Shown here: in pieces, positions 26,334 to 35,089 of the stretch | Layout: each line of letters starts with the position of its first letter | How positions within the stretch are numbered: the first letter of the stretch is position 1 | From: Syntrophaceae bacterium | GTDB taxonomy: Bacteria; Desulfobacterota; Desulfomonilia; Desulfomonilales; Desulfomonilaceae | Direction: 5' to 3' | NCBI GenBank assembly: GCA_031292235.1 | Contig: JARLHM010000083.1 | Span: 1 to 35,261, forward strand | Length of the DNA stretch: 35,261 nucleotides | Notes under the pieces: generated by a model | What the model was told of the DNA's origin: nothing | Database searches by the model: none | The model's input: the letters and a program-made list of their open reading frames with translations, nothing else | Made by a program: the position numbers and the translations under genes

Positions 26334-26594
26334 ATGAACCGTGGCCATGTTCCAATCCGAACTTGCGTCGGATGTCGGAGTAGACGACCGGCCGTTGAAA
26401 TGATACGAATGCAAGCTCAAGACAAAAAGCTGATATTGGCCGATAACAAAACGAATTTTGGCGGCAGAGCCTGTTACATCTGTCCACTCGTTAAATGCGC
26501 TGAAAAGGCCTTTAAAAAAGGACGACTCGAAAAAGCCCTGAGGACTGAAATTGAAATAATTCCTTCAGTGGAGAGCATTTTTAAAAAGGCTTAG
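26334..26594 (+). CDS. rnpM: YlxR family RNA-binding protein (RnpM)
   Basis: Members of this family (YlxR, recently named RnpM) bind RNA and, in Bacillus subtilis, modulate RNase P. The 86 residues contain the signature IRTCVGCRSRRP, followed by a lysine-rich middle and NFGGRACYICPLVKCAEKAFKKGRLEKALR. A TTG at 26310 would add eight residues, but ATG 26334 gives the usual N-terminus. It lies between nusA and infB, the conserved place for this gene. Confidence 0.93.
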   Translation: MNRGHVPIRTCVGCRSRRPAVEMIRMQAQDKKLILADNKTNFGGRACYICPLVKCAEKAFKKGRLEKALRTEIEIIPSVESIFKKA

Positions 26595-26610
26595 AAAAAG
26601 GGGTATGCGG

Positions 26611-29553
26611 ATGACCATTTTGACCGTTGATGACCTGGCGAGAGACTTAAAGGTCAAAAACGAAGACTTACTCAAGGAATTAGTTACTATGGGTTACGAG
26701 GTTGATGGACCTGAAAGCTCTCTGGTCACTGATGATCCGGCAGCTCTGAGGACTCATCTCGTATCCGCTCTCCCCCAAAGAGAGATAGTCGAAAAACGTA
26801 TAAGAGCTACCGTTATCAGAAGACGTACCAAAAACGCTCCAGTTCAGGAATTCCAAGAAGAGTCAACTATGTCCCCAGAAACAGTAGCTACTGAATTCGA
26901 AGAGCCTTATGAAACGACTGAGAGTCTACTAGAGGCCGCAAAACTCACTCCAACATTTGAGGTACCGGAAACCAAGAAAACTCAACACAAAACCAAGCGT
27001 CACGAACCAGCACGGATAATAGAAATGGCGCCTTCCAAGCCCCCGCAAAGTTCGGCCGTTGTCGCCCCAATTCCAGGGGAAGCGTCCGCTCCTCAGCGCC
27101 ATGCGGCGATGACCGTGCAACAACAGGCTAGAGGCGCCGTCTCACAAAGCCCCAAACTTGAAAGAGAATCTGCGCCCACCTCTCTTAAACACGAGCCATC
27201 GGGAAAAGAACTTCCGGTTGAAATTGAAAAGGGAGGGCAACGGATTGAGACTCATGAGGCCCTTAAAATTGACGAGTCCGAACCGGCGACACGATCAGTC
27301 ACCTCGGTCGAAGAACAACGAGAAATAGACGACAGGGCCGCAAAGAAAAGGAAAAAGAAGGACAAACGAATTCAACCGGCCCAAATCATTGGCAAAGTGG
27401 AACTCAAAAAGGAGCCGCCTCAGCGTGCTCCCGAGAGACCAAGTCCTCGGCCTCAATTCGTTGAACCGTCAAGGTCCAGGCCTGCAGGGCCACCAACTGG
27501 ACCAAGGCCTCGTGGCCCGGAGCCCTCGGCACGTCCAACCGTCAGACCTGAGATTACGACTCGCCAATTCGTTCCGGAAGCGCCGATTGATGAAAAGAAT
27601 CGCGTGAAAAAGCGTAAGGACAAAAAGGGGCGAGTAATCGACGAACGGCCTGAAGAAGATAAGGCTAAGGCGATACATAGACGCAAAGAAGTAGTCAACG
27701 TTTCCGATCTTTACGATGATAGACACAGAGGTGGACGTCGAGGTAAAGCAAAAAAAGCCAGACTCAAGAAAACTGAGATCACCGTACCTAAAGCCATTAA
27801 GCGGCGTCTCAAGCTACCTGAAACAGTCACGGTTTCTACCCTTGCTCACAAAATGAGTGTCAAAACTGCTGAAGTTATCCATCATCTTTTGCCGTTAGGC
27901 GTAGCAGCGGGAATGAATGAAATCCTAGATTTCGACACCGCAACGCTCGTAGCTAGTGAATTTGGATTTGAAACCGACACCAGTCGGCCTTCCGAGCAGG
28001 ACTTGCTTCCCTCCAAAATACTTGATACCGAAGAAAACCTCGTTTCCCGTCCTCCCGTTATTACGGTAATGGGACACGTCGATCATGGCAAAACATCTCT
28101 TCTGGATCGTATTAGATCAACACACGTTACGGACCAGGAAGCTGGAGGAATTACCCAGCATATAGGCGCTTATAAGGTTACGGTACCCCGAGGAGAGCTG
28201 GTTTTCCTTGATACACCAGGTCACGAAGCATTTACTGCCATGAGAGCGAGAGGGGCACAGGTCACTGACTTTGTCATATTGGTTGTGGCAGCGGACGACG
28301 GGGTCATGGACCAAACAAAAGAAGCCATAAACCATGCCAAGGCGGCCGGCGTTCCAATCCTGGTCGCAATCAACAAGATTGACAAACCAGAGGCCGACAG
28401 GGACCGCGTCTTACGTGAACTCAGTGAATACAACCTAATACCCGAGGCATGGGGAGGGGACACCCTCTTTGCTGACGTTAGCGCAAAAACCGGCCAGGGG
28501 GTCGATGAGATATTGGATCTGATATTGCTCCAGGCTGAAATAATGGAGCTACGATCAAATCCAAACAAACGAGCTACTGGAACCATTGTTGAAGCGAGAC
28601 TGGATAAAGGCAAAGGCCCTATAGCGACTGTCCTTGTAAAGGAAGGAACACTAAAATTGGGGGACCCATTTGTCGCAGGCATGCACTTCGGTAAGGTCCG
28701 CGCAATGCTTGACGAAGAAGGTAAAAACGTTACTGAAGCTACTCCTTCTACCCCTGTTGAGATACAAGGATTTTCTAGTGTTCCTGACGCCGGCGAGATA
28801 CTTATGGTCGTTGAGGAAGAAAAACTTGCCCGACAAATCGGGGCTCAACGAATCATCAAACATCGTGAAGACGAAGCGGCTTCTACTAGCCCCGCCTCTC
28901 TCGAAGAACTCATAGCGCGCATGCAGACCGAAGAAGTCAAGGAACTTAACTTGATTTTAAGAGGAGATGTCCAAGGTTCTGTCGAGGCGTTGAAAGAAGC
29001 CTTGTTGGGAATTCCATCTCAGGAAATCAAGCTCAAGGTAATTCACGGAGGCGTCGGAGCAATCAATGAATCCGATATAATGCTGGCCAGCGCGTCTAAG
29101 GCTATCGTCATTGGGTTCAATGTTCGCCCCACCCCCAAAACAACCCAGTTGGCGGAACAGGAAAAGGTAGATGTACGACTTTACACCGTGATTTATGACG
29201 CGATCGAAGCTGTTCGTCGAGCCATCGAAGGTATGCTAACGCCAATTGAAAAGGAAACAGTCGTTGGCCGCGCCGAAGTGCGTCAGACATTCCAGGTTGG
29301 CAAGACAGGAGTTATCGCAGGTTGTCATGTGGTTTCCGGTAAGATCGAAAGATCCAATCAAATAAGGCTGCTTAGAGACAATGTGGTGGTCCATCAGGGA
29401 AAGATATCCTCCATGAAACGCTTTAAGGATGATGTTAAAGAAGCGTTGGAAGGATATGAATGCGGCATAAGCATAGAGAATTACCGGGATATGAAAGTTG
29501 GCGATGTAATAGAAGCTTTTGTAGTAGAGCGTGAGTCAGCGAAACTTGTGTGA
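26611..29553 (+). CDS. infB: Translation initiation factor IF-2
   Basis: IF-2 is the GTPase that brings initiator tRNA to the 30S subunit and promotes subunit joining. The start is placed at ATG 26611, seven bases after AAGGGG; the in-frame ATG at 26605 is too close to that site. An N-terminal IF2_N fold ([29 protein letters not shown]) is followed by a long Pro/Lys/Glu-rich, probably disordered region to about residue 390, then a second IF2_N repeat and the GTPase domain: GHVDHGKTS (about 488-496), [19 protein letters not shown] and SAKTGQG. Domains II, III and IV follow ([35 protein letters not shown]). The full length is about 980 residues. Confidence 0.98.
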   Translation: MTILTVDDLARDLKVKNEDLLKELVTMGYEVDGPESSLVTDDPAALRTHLVSALPQREIVEKRIRATVIRRRTKNAPVQEFQEESTMSPETVATEFEEPYETTESLLEAAKLTPTFEVPETKKTQHKTKRHEPARIIEMAPSKPPQSSAVVAPIPGEASAPQRHAAMTVQQQARGAVSQSPKLERESAPTSLKHEPSGKELPVEIEKGGQRIETHEALKIDESEPATRSVTSVEEQREIDDRAAKKRKKKDKRIQPAQIIGKVELKKEPPQRAPERPSPRPQFVEPSRSRPAGPPTGPRPRGPEPSARPTVRPEITTRQFVPEAPIDEKNRVKKRKDKKGRVIDERPEEDKAKAIHRRKEVVNVSDLYDDRHRGGRRGKAKKARLKKTEITVPKAIKRRLKLPETVTVSTLAHKMSVKTAEVIHHLLPLGVAAGMNEILDFDTATLVASEFGFETDTSRPSEQDLLPSKILDTEENLVSRPPVITVMGHVDHGKTSLLDRIRSTHVTDQEAGGITQHIGAYKVTVPRGELVFLDTPGHEAFTAMRARGAQVTDFVILVVAADDGVMDQTKEAINHAKAAGVPILVAINKIDKPEADRDRVLRELSEYNLIPEAWGGDTLFADVSAKTGQGVDEILDLILLQAEIMELRSNPNKRATGTIVEARLDKGKGPIATVLVKEGTLKLGDPFVAGMHFGKVRAMLDEEGKNVTEATPSTPVEIQGFSSVPDAGEILMVVEEEKLARQIGAQRIIKHREDEAASTSPASLEELIARMQTEEVKELNLILRGDVQGSVEALKEALLGIPSQEIKLKVIHGGVGAINESDIMLASASKAIVIGFNVRPTPKTTQLAEQEKVDVRLYTVIYDAIEAVRRAIEGMLTPIEKETVVGRAEVRQTFQVGKTGVIAGCHVVSGKIERSNQIRLLRDNVVVHQGKISSMKRFKDDVKEALEGYECGISIENYRDMKVGDVIEAFVVERESAKLV

Positions 29554-29619
29554 TTATATGCCGCCTTTAGCCAAGCCGACAGAATATTGTTGAATTGGAT
29601 ATTGTGTCACTAAGATTTC

Positions 29620-29919
29620 ATGTTTGTAGGAATCGGTTTACTAAAAATAGTGATCCATCAATCTTCTTCCTTAAAGGAGAAGCGCCAGGTAGTAAAAAGT
29701 ATCCTCGGGAAGGTTCGCTCCAAATTCGATGTCTCAATAGCTGAAGTCGAGGACAACGACAAATGGCAAAAATGTTCCCTGGGAATAACGGTAGTTTCAA
29801 ATGACTCAGGGCATGCTCATAAAATGCTCGAGACAATTGATGAATATGTCGAGAACTTGTACCTGGCTGAGGTAGTCAGCTTTTCCGTTGAAATTATGCC
29901 ATTTGGGGAATTTCATTAA
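29620..29919 (+). CDS. ylxP: DUF503 family protein (YlxP-like)
   Basis: A small conserved protein usually found between infB and rbfA, of uncertain function. The 99 residues show the family pattern: FVGIGLLKIVIHQSSSLKEKRQVVKSILGKVRSKFDVSIAEVEDNDKWQKCSLGITVVSNDSGHAHKMLETIDEYVE. No membrane span or signal peptide is seen. It is 66 bases after infB with a poor ribosome-binding site. The gene order supports the call. Confidence 0.92.
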   Translation: MFVGIGLLKIVIHQSSSLKEKRQVVKSILGKVRSKFDVSIAEVEDNDKWQKCSLGITVVSNDSGHAHKMLETIDEYVENLYLAEVVSFSVEIMPFGEFH

Positions 29920-30073
29920 ATCCCGGTTCTTCGGGTCGGAGTCTTAAGCCCTTAGGAATATCTGACAATCCCTGGAAACCTCTCCTATACTGACCAGTTG
30001 TGCGGACAAACTCCATATCGAGCCAGTTTCGTGATTTTGTATCACTAGCCGGATCAAGGAAAGTAGCAAACCA
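29920..30073. other. ylxP-rbfA gap
   Basis: A 154-base gap within the operon. A short CCCG/CGGG hairpin near 29922-29936 is the only structure seen. There is no clear promoter or terminator. Confidence 0.35.
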
Positions 30074-30433
30074 ATGCCGCAATTCAGGAAAAAGCGAGTA
30101 TCAGAACTTTTGAAACAGACAATATCCGACATTCTCACTCACAACATTAAGGATCCCAGGGTCTCGGGGGTTACAATAACAGATGTATTGATGAGTTCTG
30201 ATCTAAAATCCGCCAGGGTGTATTTCTCAAGCTTAACCGATGGTAGGATGGACGATCATCTTCAAGGATTGGCTAAAGCCGAAGGATTCATTCGTCATCG
30301 GCTGAAGGAAGAATTGGACCTCAAATATATTCCCATATTGACCTTTTTTTATGATTCCTCCTTTGATTATTCAGTCAAGATTTCCAAGCTGCTAAAGGAA
30401 ATAGAATCAACTACGGTCAACGAAAATGACTGA
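30074..30433 (+). CDS. rbfA: 30S ribosome-binding factor RbfA
   Basis: RbfA binds immature 30S subunits and helps 16S rRNA 5'-end processing. The 119 residues match the KH-like family: QFRKKRVSELLKQTISDILTHNIKDPRVSGVTITDVLMSSDLKSARVYFSSLTDGRMDDHLQGLAKAEGFIRHRLKEELDLKYIPILTFFYDSSFDYSVKISKLLKEI. AAGGAAAG lies upstream of the ATG, slightly far away. The last bases overlap the start of the next gene by eight bases. Confidence 0.97.
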   Translation: MPQFRKKRVSELLKQTISDILTHNIKDPRVSGVTITDVLMSSDLKSARVYFSSLTDGRMDDHLQGLAKAEGFIRHRLKEELDLKYIPILTFFYDSSFDYSVKISKLLKEIESTTVNEND

Positions 30434-31397
30434 ACAAATAGCTGAAATTATAAATAAACACGACAATTTTTTAGTGATTACCCATATTAATCCCGATGGT
30501 GACGCAATTGGGTCACTTCTCGGGATGTATTCGGCTCTAAGGGAAATGGGCAAAACCGCTTTTCCTGTCCTTGGAACAAAATTTCCGGCGCTGTTTGAAT
30601 TCTTGCCAAGTAAAAATGATGTTCTCATAGGTTTGGATTCGCTCAATTTTAATCCCTCATACATAATTTCTTTGGATGTCGCCGCGGAAGATCGAATCTG
30701 TCCCCAAGTTGACAGCTTGCGTAAATCAGCAACGCTGGTCAATATCGACCACCACCCCACCAACCCTGGATACGGGGACATTAATTATATTCAGCCGTAT
30801 GCCAACTCTACAACTCAACTAGTATACGAGATACTTGACAAGGCGGGTCATCCACTAAGTGTCGACGTGGGAAAATGTTTGTATACAGGGTTAATTACGG
30901 ACACCGGCTGTTTTAAGTTCGCAGGTGTAACAAGCAAGACCTTTGAACTTGCCGCCAAACTTCTGGAACCAGGTGTTGATAATTACGAGATCACCAGACA
31001 TCTTTTCGAAGAATTTGCGTTGTCAAGGTTGGTTCTTGAACGGTTAATGCTTGAGCGGATAGAAATTCTCCTGGAGGGGAAACTGGTCCTTAGTCATTTG
31101 GACCTTGAAGATTTTAAGGAAATCGGGGCAGACCTGTCAGAAGGAGAAAATCTCGTTAACAGGCTTCGTGAAACTCGAGGGGTTGAAGTCGGTGGGCTGA
31201 TCACCAAACTGTCGGACAATCTCTGCAAGGCCAGCCTCAGATCCAAGGGACTAATTGACGTTTCGGCAATCGCTTCAGAATTGGGTGGAGGCGGACATCG
31301 CCGCGCGGCCGGGATCAAAGCGTCCATGTCTCCACAGAAGTTGCGAATCAGGCTGTTCGAACTTATAGGCACAGCCCTTAGCCTTTCACAAAAATAG
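30426..31397 (+). CDS. nrnA: DHH/DHHA1 family phosphoesterase, NrnA-like oligoribonuclease
   Basis: NrnA degrades short RNA oligonucleotides and often pAp in bacteria lacking Orn. The 323 residues contain the DHH metal-binding motifs HINPDGDAIGS (20-30), the DHH box IDHHPTNPGYGDINY (107-121) and TGLITDTGCFKF, and the C-terminal DHHA1 part with GGGGHRRAAG near residue 288. The ATG overlaps the rbfA end by eight bases, giving tight coupling. It is the last gene of this operon in the window; truB, rpsO and pnp, which commonly follow, are absent. Confidence 0.95.
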   Translation: MTEQIAEIINKHDNFLVITHINPDGDAIGSLLGMYSALREMGKTAFPVLGTKFPALFEFLPSKNDVLIGLDSLNFNPSYIISLDVAAEDRICPQVDSLRKSATLVNIDHHPTNPGYGDINYIQPYANSTTQLVYEILDKAGHPLSVDVGKCLYTGLITDTGCFKFAGVTSKTFELAAKLLEPGVDNYEITRHLFEEFALSRLVLERLMLERIEILLEGKLVLSHLDLEDFKEIGADLSEGENLVNRLRETRGVEVGGLITKLSDNLCKASLRSKGLIDVSAIASELGGGGHRRAAGIKASMSPQKLRIRLFELIGTALSLSQK

Positions 31398-31420
31398 GGC
31401 TATGAATTCTTAACACTCAC

Positions 31421-33838
31421 TCAGCACATGTCAGGCCGGCAATCCGAAAAGAGCGGTAGAATTCTTTGACGCTCCATTGAAACTTCCGGAAAACTCGGAT
31501 TGGAGGCAAGCGCCGCACTTATCGCTTCCCCAACGTCACTAACGAAATGCAGAATAAGCCCTTTGGTAACATGATCCGGAAAAGATCTAACATCGGGAAA
31601 ATTCTTGGAAGGCAGAATAATTTCTCTCACTCCGGCGCGTCGTGCCGCAAGGAGTTTTTCCTTGATTCCACCAACGGGGAGGACTCTACCGTGTAATGTG
31701 AGTTCACCTGTCATTGCCACATCCCGTCTGACCGCAGTGCCCGTGAAAAGTGAAGCGAGGGCCACGGCGATTGTCACACCTGCTGACGGCCCATCCTTGG
31801 GGATTGCCGCTGATGGCACATGCACATGAAGTTCAGTATTCGAGAAACGTTTCTTGTCCAGTCCAAAGCTTTCGCATGCGTGCCTCAGGTAACTCAAGGC
31901 CGCCCGCGCGGACTCTTGCATCACATCCCCCATGTTACCCGTCAGTATCAATCCAGTACGACCACCGAAACCTGTGACCTCAACAAAAATGATCTCTCCA
32001 CCGTTTTCAGTCCAGGCGAGGCCTGTTGCAACCCCTACCCTGTCCGTTTCCTCAGCGAGTTCTGAATAGTACTTCCGTGCTCCCAATAAATCCTCGATCA
32101 TGGCCGGATCTACAGATTTTTTCAGGGGCTGCCCCTGGGCTATCCTTAGTGCGATTTTCCTACAAACAGAATTTATTTCCCTCTCAAGATTCCTTACACC
32201 AGCTTCTCTGGTATAACCGTTAATCAGTTTCCTGGTGGCTGAGGACTCAAACGTGATGTTATAGTCTTTAACCCCATTTTGCTCTTGCGCCTTAGGGATG
32301 AGAAACAGTTCAGCAATTTTTTCTTTTTCTTCGTCCGTATAACCGGAAATTCGAATCGTTTCCATACGGTCCTTGAGCGCATGCGGAATGGAATCAACCT
32401 GGTTTGCGGTGGCGATAAACATGACCTTGCTGAGATCAAAAGGTATATCCAGATAGTGGTCCATGAAACTGGAATTTTGCTCAGGGTCAAGCGCCTCCAA
32501 AAGAGCGCTGGCAGGGTCTCCGCGGAAGTCCTGGCCGACCTTGTCGATCTCGTCCAGCATGAAGACCGGGTTGCTTGTCCCGGCCCTTCTGATTTCCTGG
32601 ATGATTCTGCCTGGCATAGCCCCAATGTAGGTCCGCCTGTGACCACGTATTTCGGCTTCATCCCTAACGCCACCCAACGAAACTCGAACAAACTTTCTCC
32701 CCATTGCTCTGGCGATTGAACGCCCCAGGGATGTCTTGCCAACTCCCGGTGGGCCGACAAGACAGAGAATTGGCCCTCTGTTGTCAACCTTGAGCTTGCG
32801 AACAGCCAAAAACTCCATAATGCGTTCTTTGACTATTGCGAGATCATAATGGTCCAGATCAAGCATCCTTTGGGCCGTCACTATATCCAGATGATCTTGG
32901 GTAGTTTTGTCCCAGGGCAAGCTAGTCAGCACATCTACATAGGTCCTTGAGACTATATGCTCGGGAGAATGTTGCGGTATCCGCTCAAGACGCTGGATCT
33001 CCCTGGTTACGGATTCAGCCACGTCAGGAGGCATACCAGTTTCACGTACTCTTAGTTGGAATCCTTTCAGTTCGGCTGCGTTAGGGTCATCGTCCGAACT
33101 GAAATCCCTTTGGAATGTCTTGAGTTGCCGCCTAGTCTCAGAACCTGACGGTCTTTTGAAGCCGACTGACGAGGCCAAGGGCTCAGTAGAGACTATCGGT
33201 TTACTAACGAAGTTATCTATATCAGCCTTGAAATAGGCCATAGACTTGCGCAATCTCGCTATGGGATCCAGAATTTCGAGGAGGTCCTGCTTGGATTCCG
33301 ATTTGATGGACACCTGAGACCCGATAAGGTCTGCCAACTCCCCAATATCTCGGGCTTGTTCGATGGATTTCAGCATCTGAAGATTTACGGTTTTCCCTAG
33401 GATCTCCACCATTCTGAACTGGCTCACAACACCTGCGACCAAGGCGTCGTGGAAATCACTCTCACATGTTTTCTCTTCCACTAGTCCGACTTCGGCTGTC
33501 AAATAGGGATCATCTTTTACCTTGCTGATTAGACAAACTCGGCACAGTCCTTCAGCCACAGCCCTTACCCCTCCGGTTTCGACTGATACTATCTTTTCAA
33601 CTCGAGCAAGGACACCTACCGGCGAGAGTTCTTCACTCCAGATACCAAATCGGCTTCGGGATTTTTGATAAAAAAGGCCGACCAGATTAGACCCACCCTG
33701 TAGGGATTCCGCTAATTTGACCACTCTGGCGCCCTTTAGAAATAGGGGAATCACGATGTGTGGGAATATGACCATATCCCGGAGGGGCAATATCGGCACA
33801 ACCGTGGGGAATTTGCCCACCGATTTTATAGATTTCAT
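31421..33838 (-). CDS. lon: ATP-dependent protease Lon
   Basis: Lon is a cytoplasmic AAA+ protease that degrades misfolded and regulatory proteins. The 805 residues comprise the N-terminal LON substrate-binding domain (PILPLRDMVIFPHIVIPLFLK), a coiled-coil helical segment, the AAA+ module with Walker A GPPGVGKTS (Lys368) and Walker B VFMLDEIDKV, and the serine-lysine protease domain with catalytic Ser685 in KDGPSAGVT and Lys726 in GGIKEKLLAA. The length is typical. It is convergent with nrnA, 23 bases away, and has its own promoter upstream. Confidence 0.98.
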   Translation of the reverse strand: MKSIKSVGKFPTVVPILPLRDMVIFPHIVIPLFLKGARVVKLAESLQGGSNLVGLFYQKSRSRFGIWSEELSPVGVLARVEKIVSVETGGVRAVAEGLCRVCLISKVKDDPYLTAEVGLVEEKTCESDFHDALVAGVVSQFRMVEILGKTVNLQMLKSIEQARDIGELADLIGSQVSIKSESKQDLLEILDPIARLRKSMAYFKADIDNFVSKPIVSTEPLASSVGFKRPSGSETRRQLKTFQRDFSSDDDPNAAELKGFQLRVRETGMPPDVAESVTREIQRLERIPQHSPEHIVSRTYVDVLTSLPWDKTTQDHLDIVTAQRMLDLDHYDLAIVKERIMEFLAVRKLKVDNRGPILCLVGPPGVGKTSLGRSIARAMGRKFVRVSLGGVRDEAEIRGHRRTYIGAMPGRIIQEIRRAGTSNPVFMLDEIDKVGQDFRGDPASALLEALDPEQNSSFMDHYLDIPFDLSKVMFIATANQVDSIPHALKDRMETIRISGYTDEEKEKIAELFLIPKAQEQNGVKDYNITFESSATRKLINGYTREAGVRNLEREINSVCRKIALRIAQGQPLKKSVDPAMIEDLLGARKYYSELAEETDRVGVATGLAWTENGGEIIFVEVTGFGGRTGLILTGNMGDVMQESARAALSYLRHACESFGLDKKRFSNTELHVHVPSAAIPKDGPSAGVTIAVALASLFTGTAVRRDVAMTGELTLHGRVLPVGGIKEKLLAARRAGVREIILPSKNFPDVRSFPDHVTKGLILHFVSDVGEAISAALASNPSFPEVSMERQRILPLFSDCRPDMC

Positions 33839-33907
33839 GATTTAGGCACACCCATCCCTTGGAACTTCTTGAGCTTCACTAATTATTAAAAAGGATTTCT
33901 GACGTGT

Positions 33908-33936
33908 AACATATCAAATTTCCAAGCAAAAGTCAA
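33908..33936 (-). promoter_or_regulatory. Sigma70-type promoter of lon
   Basis: On the minus strand TTGACT and TATGTT are separated by exactly 17 bases. The start would fall near 33901, giving a leader of about 60 bases before the lon ATG. It does not resemble a sigma32 promoter. Confidence 0.6.
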
Positions 33937-33966
33937 TATAGTCCCGAAAACAAGATCAACTGAGTC

Positions 33967-33982
33967 TGGATATTCGTATCCA
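33967..33982. promoter_or_regulatory. Perfect inverted repeat upstream of the lon promoter
   Basis: TGGATA, TTCG and TATCCA make a six-base-pair perfect hairpin with a stable tetraloop about 30 bases upstream of the lon -35. It could be an operator or an incidental stem. Confidence 0.35.
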
Positions 33983-34157
33983 TTATTAAAAATCTAATCA
34001 AAACAAAAATATTGCCCTGCATGCCTAATAAATGACATGAGGTTTAGTTAAGATGTTGGGCCAAGTCGATTTAACGGACCATTTGAGATGTGCTGGGTTA
34101 TAAATAAAGGAAGATACTAGAGCGCAGCTTGAAAATTAGTTTTCCATCTGATTTTGG

Positions 34158-34829
34158 TTATCCGGTTTCGTCGTCAGAAAATATGCCTTTTAGATCTTCT
34201 TCGCTGAAAACTTCAAGCATTGTCAATTCCTGAAAGAACGAATCTCGGTCACTAAAAAGGATAGTCTTGTATTCGAGGGATGATGCGCGAGCTATGTTGC
34301 CGGGGTTATCATCAATCAAGAGGCAAGATTCCGGAGAAACTCCCAATATTGAAGCCACGTCCGAAAAGACCGAGATATCCCGCTTGCCATTTCCGAGATG
34401 ATACGAATTAAATACAGCGTCGAAGCGGCCGCAAAAATGGCTTCTTGCGTCCAATTCATCCAACCAGTTTGTTTGATCACTCAACAGGGCGACAAAATAG
34501 CCTTTGAATCGTAGTCTATCGACAGTTCTGAGCATCCAGGGCCGGAGTTTGAATCTGTGAAGGATTTCCGTTCGCATATCAAAGTCGGAGATCTTGATCC
34601 CGGTTTCTTTTCTGATGGCGTTCCAATAATCTGTCTCAGAAGCTTTTCCAACTATGTATCCGGTTGCATAAATGGCTCGCTCCGCTATTTCAAAGAACTT
34701 TTGCGGTTCCAGATTAGACGCGGCTCCTATGGCCATGAGACCTTGTTTGAAACCTTCTTCCGCCAAAACCCCGCCAAAATCAAAAAACACAGCCTCAATC
34801 TCTTGACTTGCCTTTTCCGGGAAATTCAC
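34158..34829 (-). CDS. HAD-superfamily hydrolase, class IA-like
   Basis: HAD proteins are mostly phosphatases that form a phospho-aspartate intermediate. The 223 residues contain motif I FFDFGGVL with nucleophile Asp17, motif II LLSDQT, motif III Lys in NGKRD and motif IV LLIDDNPGNI. The residue two after the nucleophile is Gly19 rather than the Asp that acts as general acid in phosphatases, a pattern seen in YihX-like and epoxide-hydrolase-N relatives. The start is GTG with GAGG four bases upstream. The substrate is unknown. It is transcribed away from the terminal gene, separated by a 260-base divergent region. Confidence 0.88.
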   Translation of the reverse strand: MNFPEKASQEIEAVFFDFGGVLAEEGFKQGLMAIGAASNLEPQKFFEIAERAIYATGYIVGKASETDYWNAIRKETGIKISDFDMRTEILHRFKLRPWMLRTVDRLRFKGYFVALLSDQTNWLDELDARSHFCGRFDAVFNSYHLGNGKRDISVFSDVASILGVSPESCLLIDDNPGNIARASSLEYKTILFSDRDSFFQELTMLEVFSEEDLKGIFSDDETG

Positions 34830-34858
34830 TGCGCCTCTATCGAAAAAAAAATATTTTA

Positions 34859-34880
34859 GTCAATTAATAGACAAATTGAC
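34859..34880. promoter_or_regulatory. Perfect inverted repeat overlapping the divergent promoter
   Basis: GTCAATT and AATTGAC are perfect seven-base arms with an eight-base spacer. The right arm ends just before the -35 of the rightward promoter and overlaps a TTGACA. Its location suits a repressor or activator of one or both divergent genes. Confidence 0.45.
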
Positions 34881-34881
34881 A

Positions 34882-34909
34882 TTGATTAAATTAACGAATT
34901 GTTTATAAT
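34882..34909 (+). promoter_or_regulatory. Promoter of the terminal gene
   Basis: TTGATT and a perfect TATAAT are separated by 16 bases. A consensus TTGACA six bases further upstream has too long a spacing (22). The predicted leader is about 175 bases long. Confidence 0.55.
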
Positions 34910-35002
34910 TCCAACCTTGTATTTAAGTCAACACCTGCGTCCGATTTGGTGTGGGCAGCTCCAGTCGGGCTCGTTACATTCTTGAACCAGGCGAAATGAT
35001 TT

Positions 35003-35016
35003 CTTGTCTAGACAAG
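35003..35016. promoter_or_regulatory. 14-base perfect palindrome in the leader of the terminal gene
   Basis: CTTGTCTAGACAAG is perfectly self-complementary. It lies about 90 bases downstream of the promoter and 74 bases before the start codon. It could be an operator that blocks elongation or a dimerisation site in the leader RNA. Confidence 0.45.
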
Positions 35017-35089
35017 TTAGGTCATATTTTAGAAGGGGGAGAACAAAAGGAGTTCTTCTCGCGAAATTCACAATTAAGGAGTGCAAAGA

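Larger units (their letters stand above)
33839..34157. other. Upstream region of lon
   Basis: About 320 bases between lon and the HAD gene, AT-rich. It holds the lon promoter (33908-33936) and a TTCG-loop inverted repeat (33967-33982). No CIRCE heat-shock operator (TTAGCACTC-N9-GAGTGCTAA) was seen. The remainder shows no gene or obvious terminator for the HAD gene. Confidence 0.5.
34830..35089. other. Divergent regulatory region between the HAD gene and the terminal gene
   Basis: About 260 bases with a rightward promoter (34882-34909), a perfect dyad (34859-34880), a 14-base palindrome (35003-35016) and, near 35040-35060, a short AGAAC/GTTCT hairpin just before the ribosome-binding site. A fold pairing ACACC with GGTGT is possible near 34930-34955. 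No known riboswitch class was recognised. Confidence 0.45.

Noticed and set aside
33839-34157. CIRCE or sigma32 heat-shock element upstream of lon
   Set aside because: No TTAGCACTC/GAGTGCTAA inverted repeat or CTTGAA-like -35 with suitable -10 could be aligned; the sigma70 promoter fits better.
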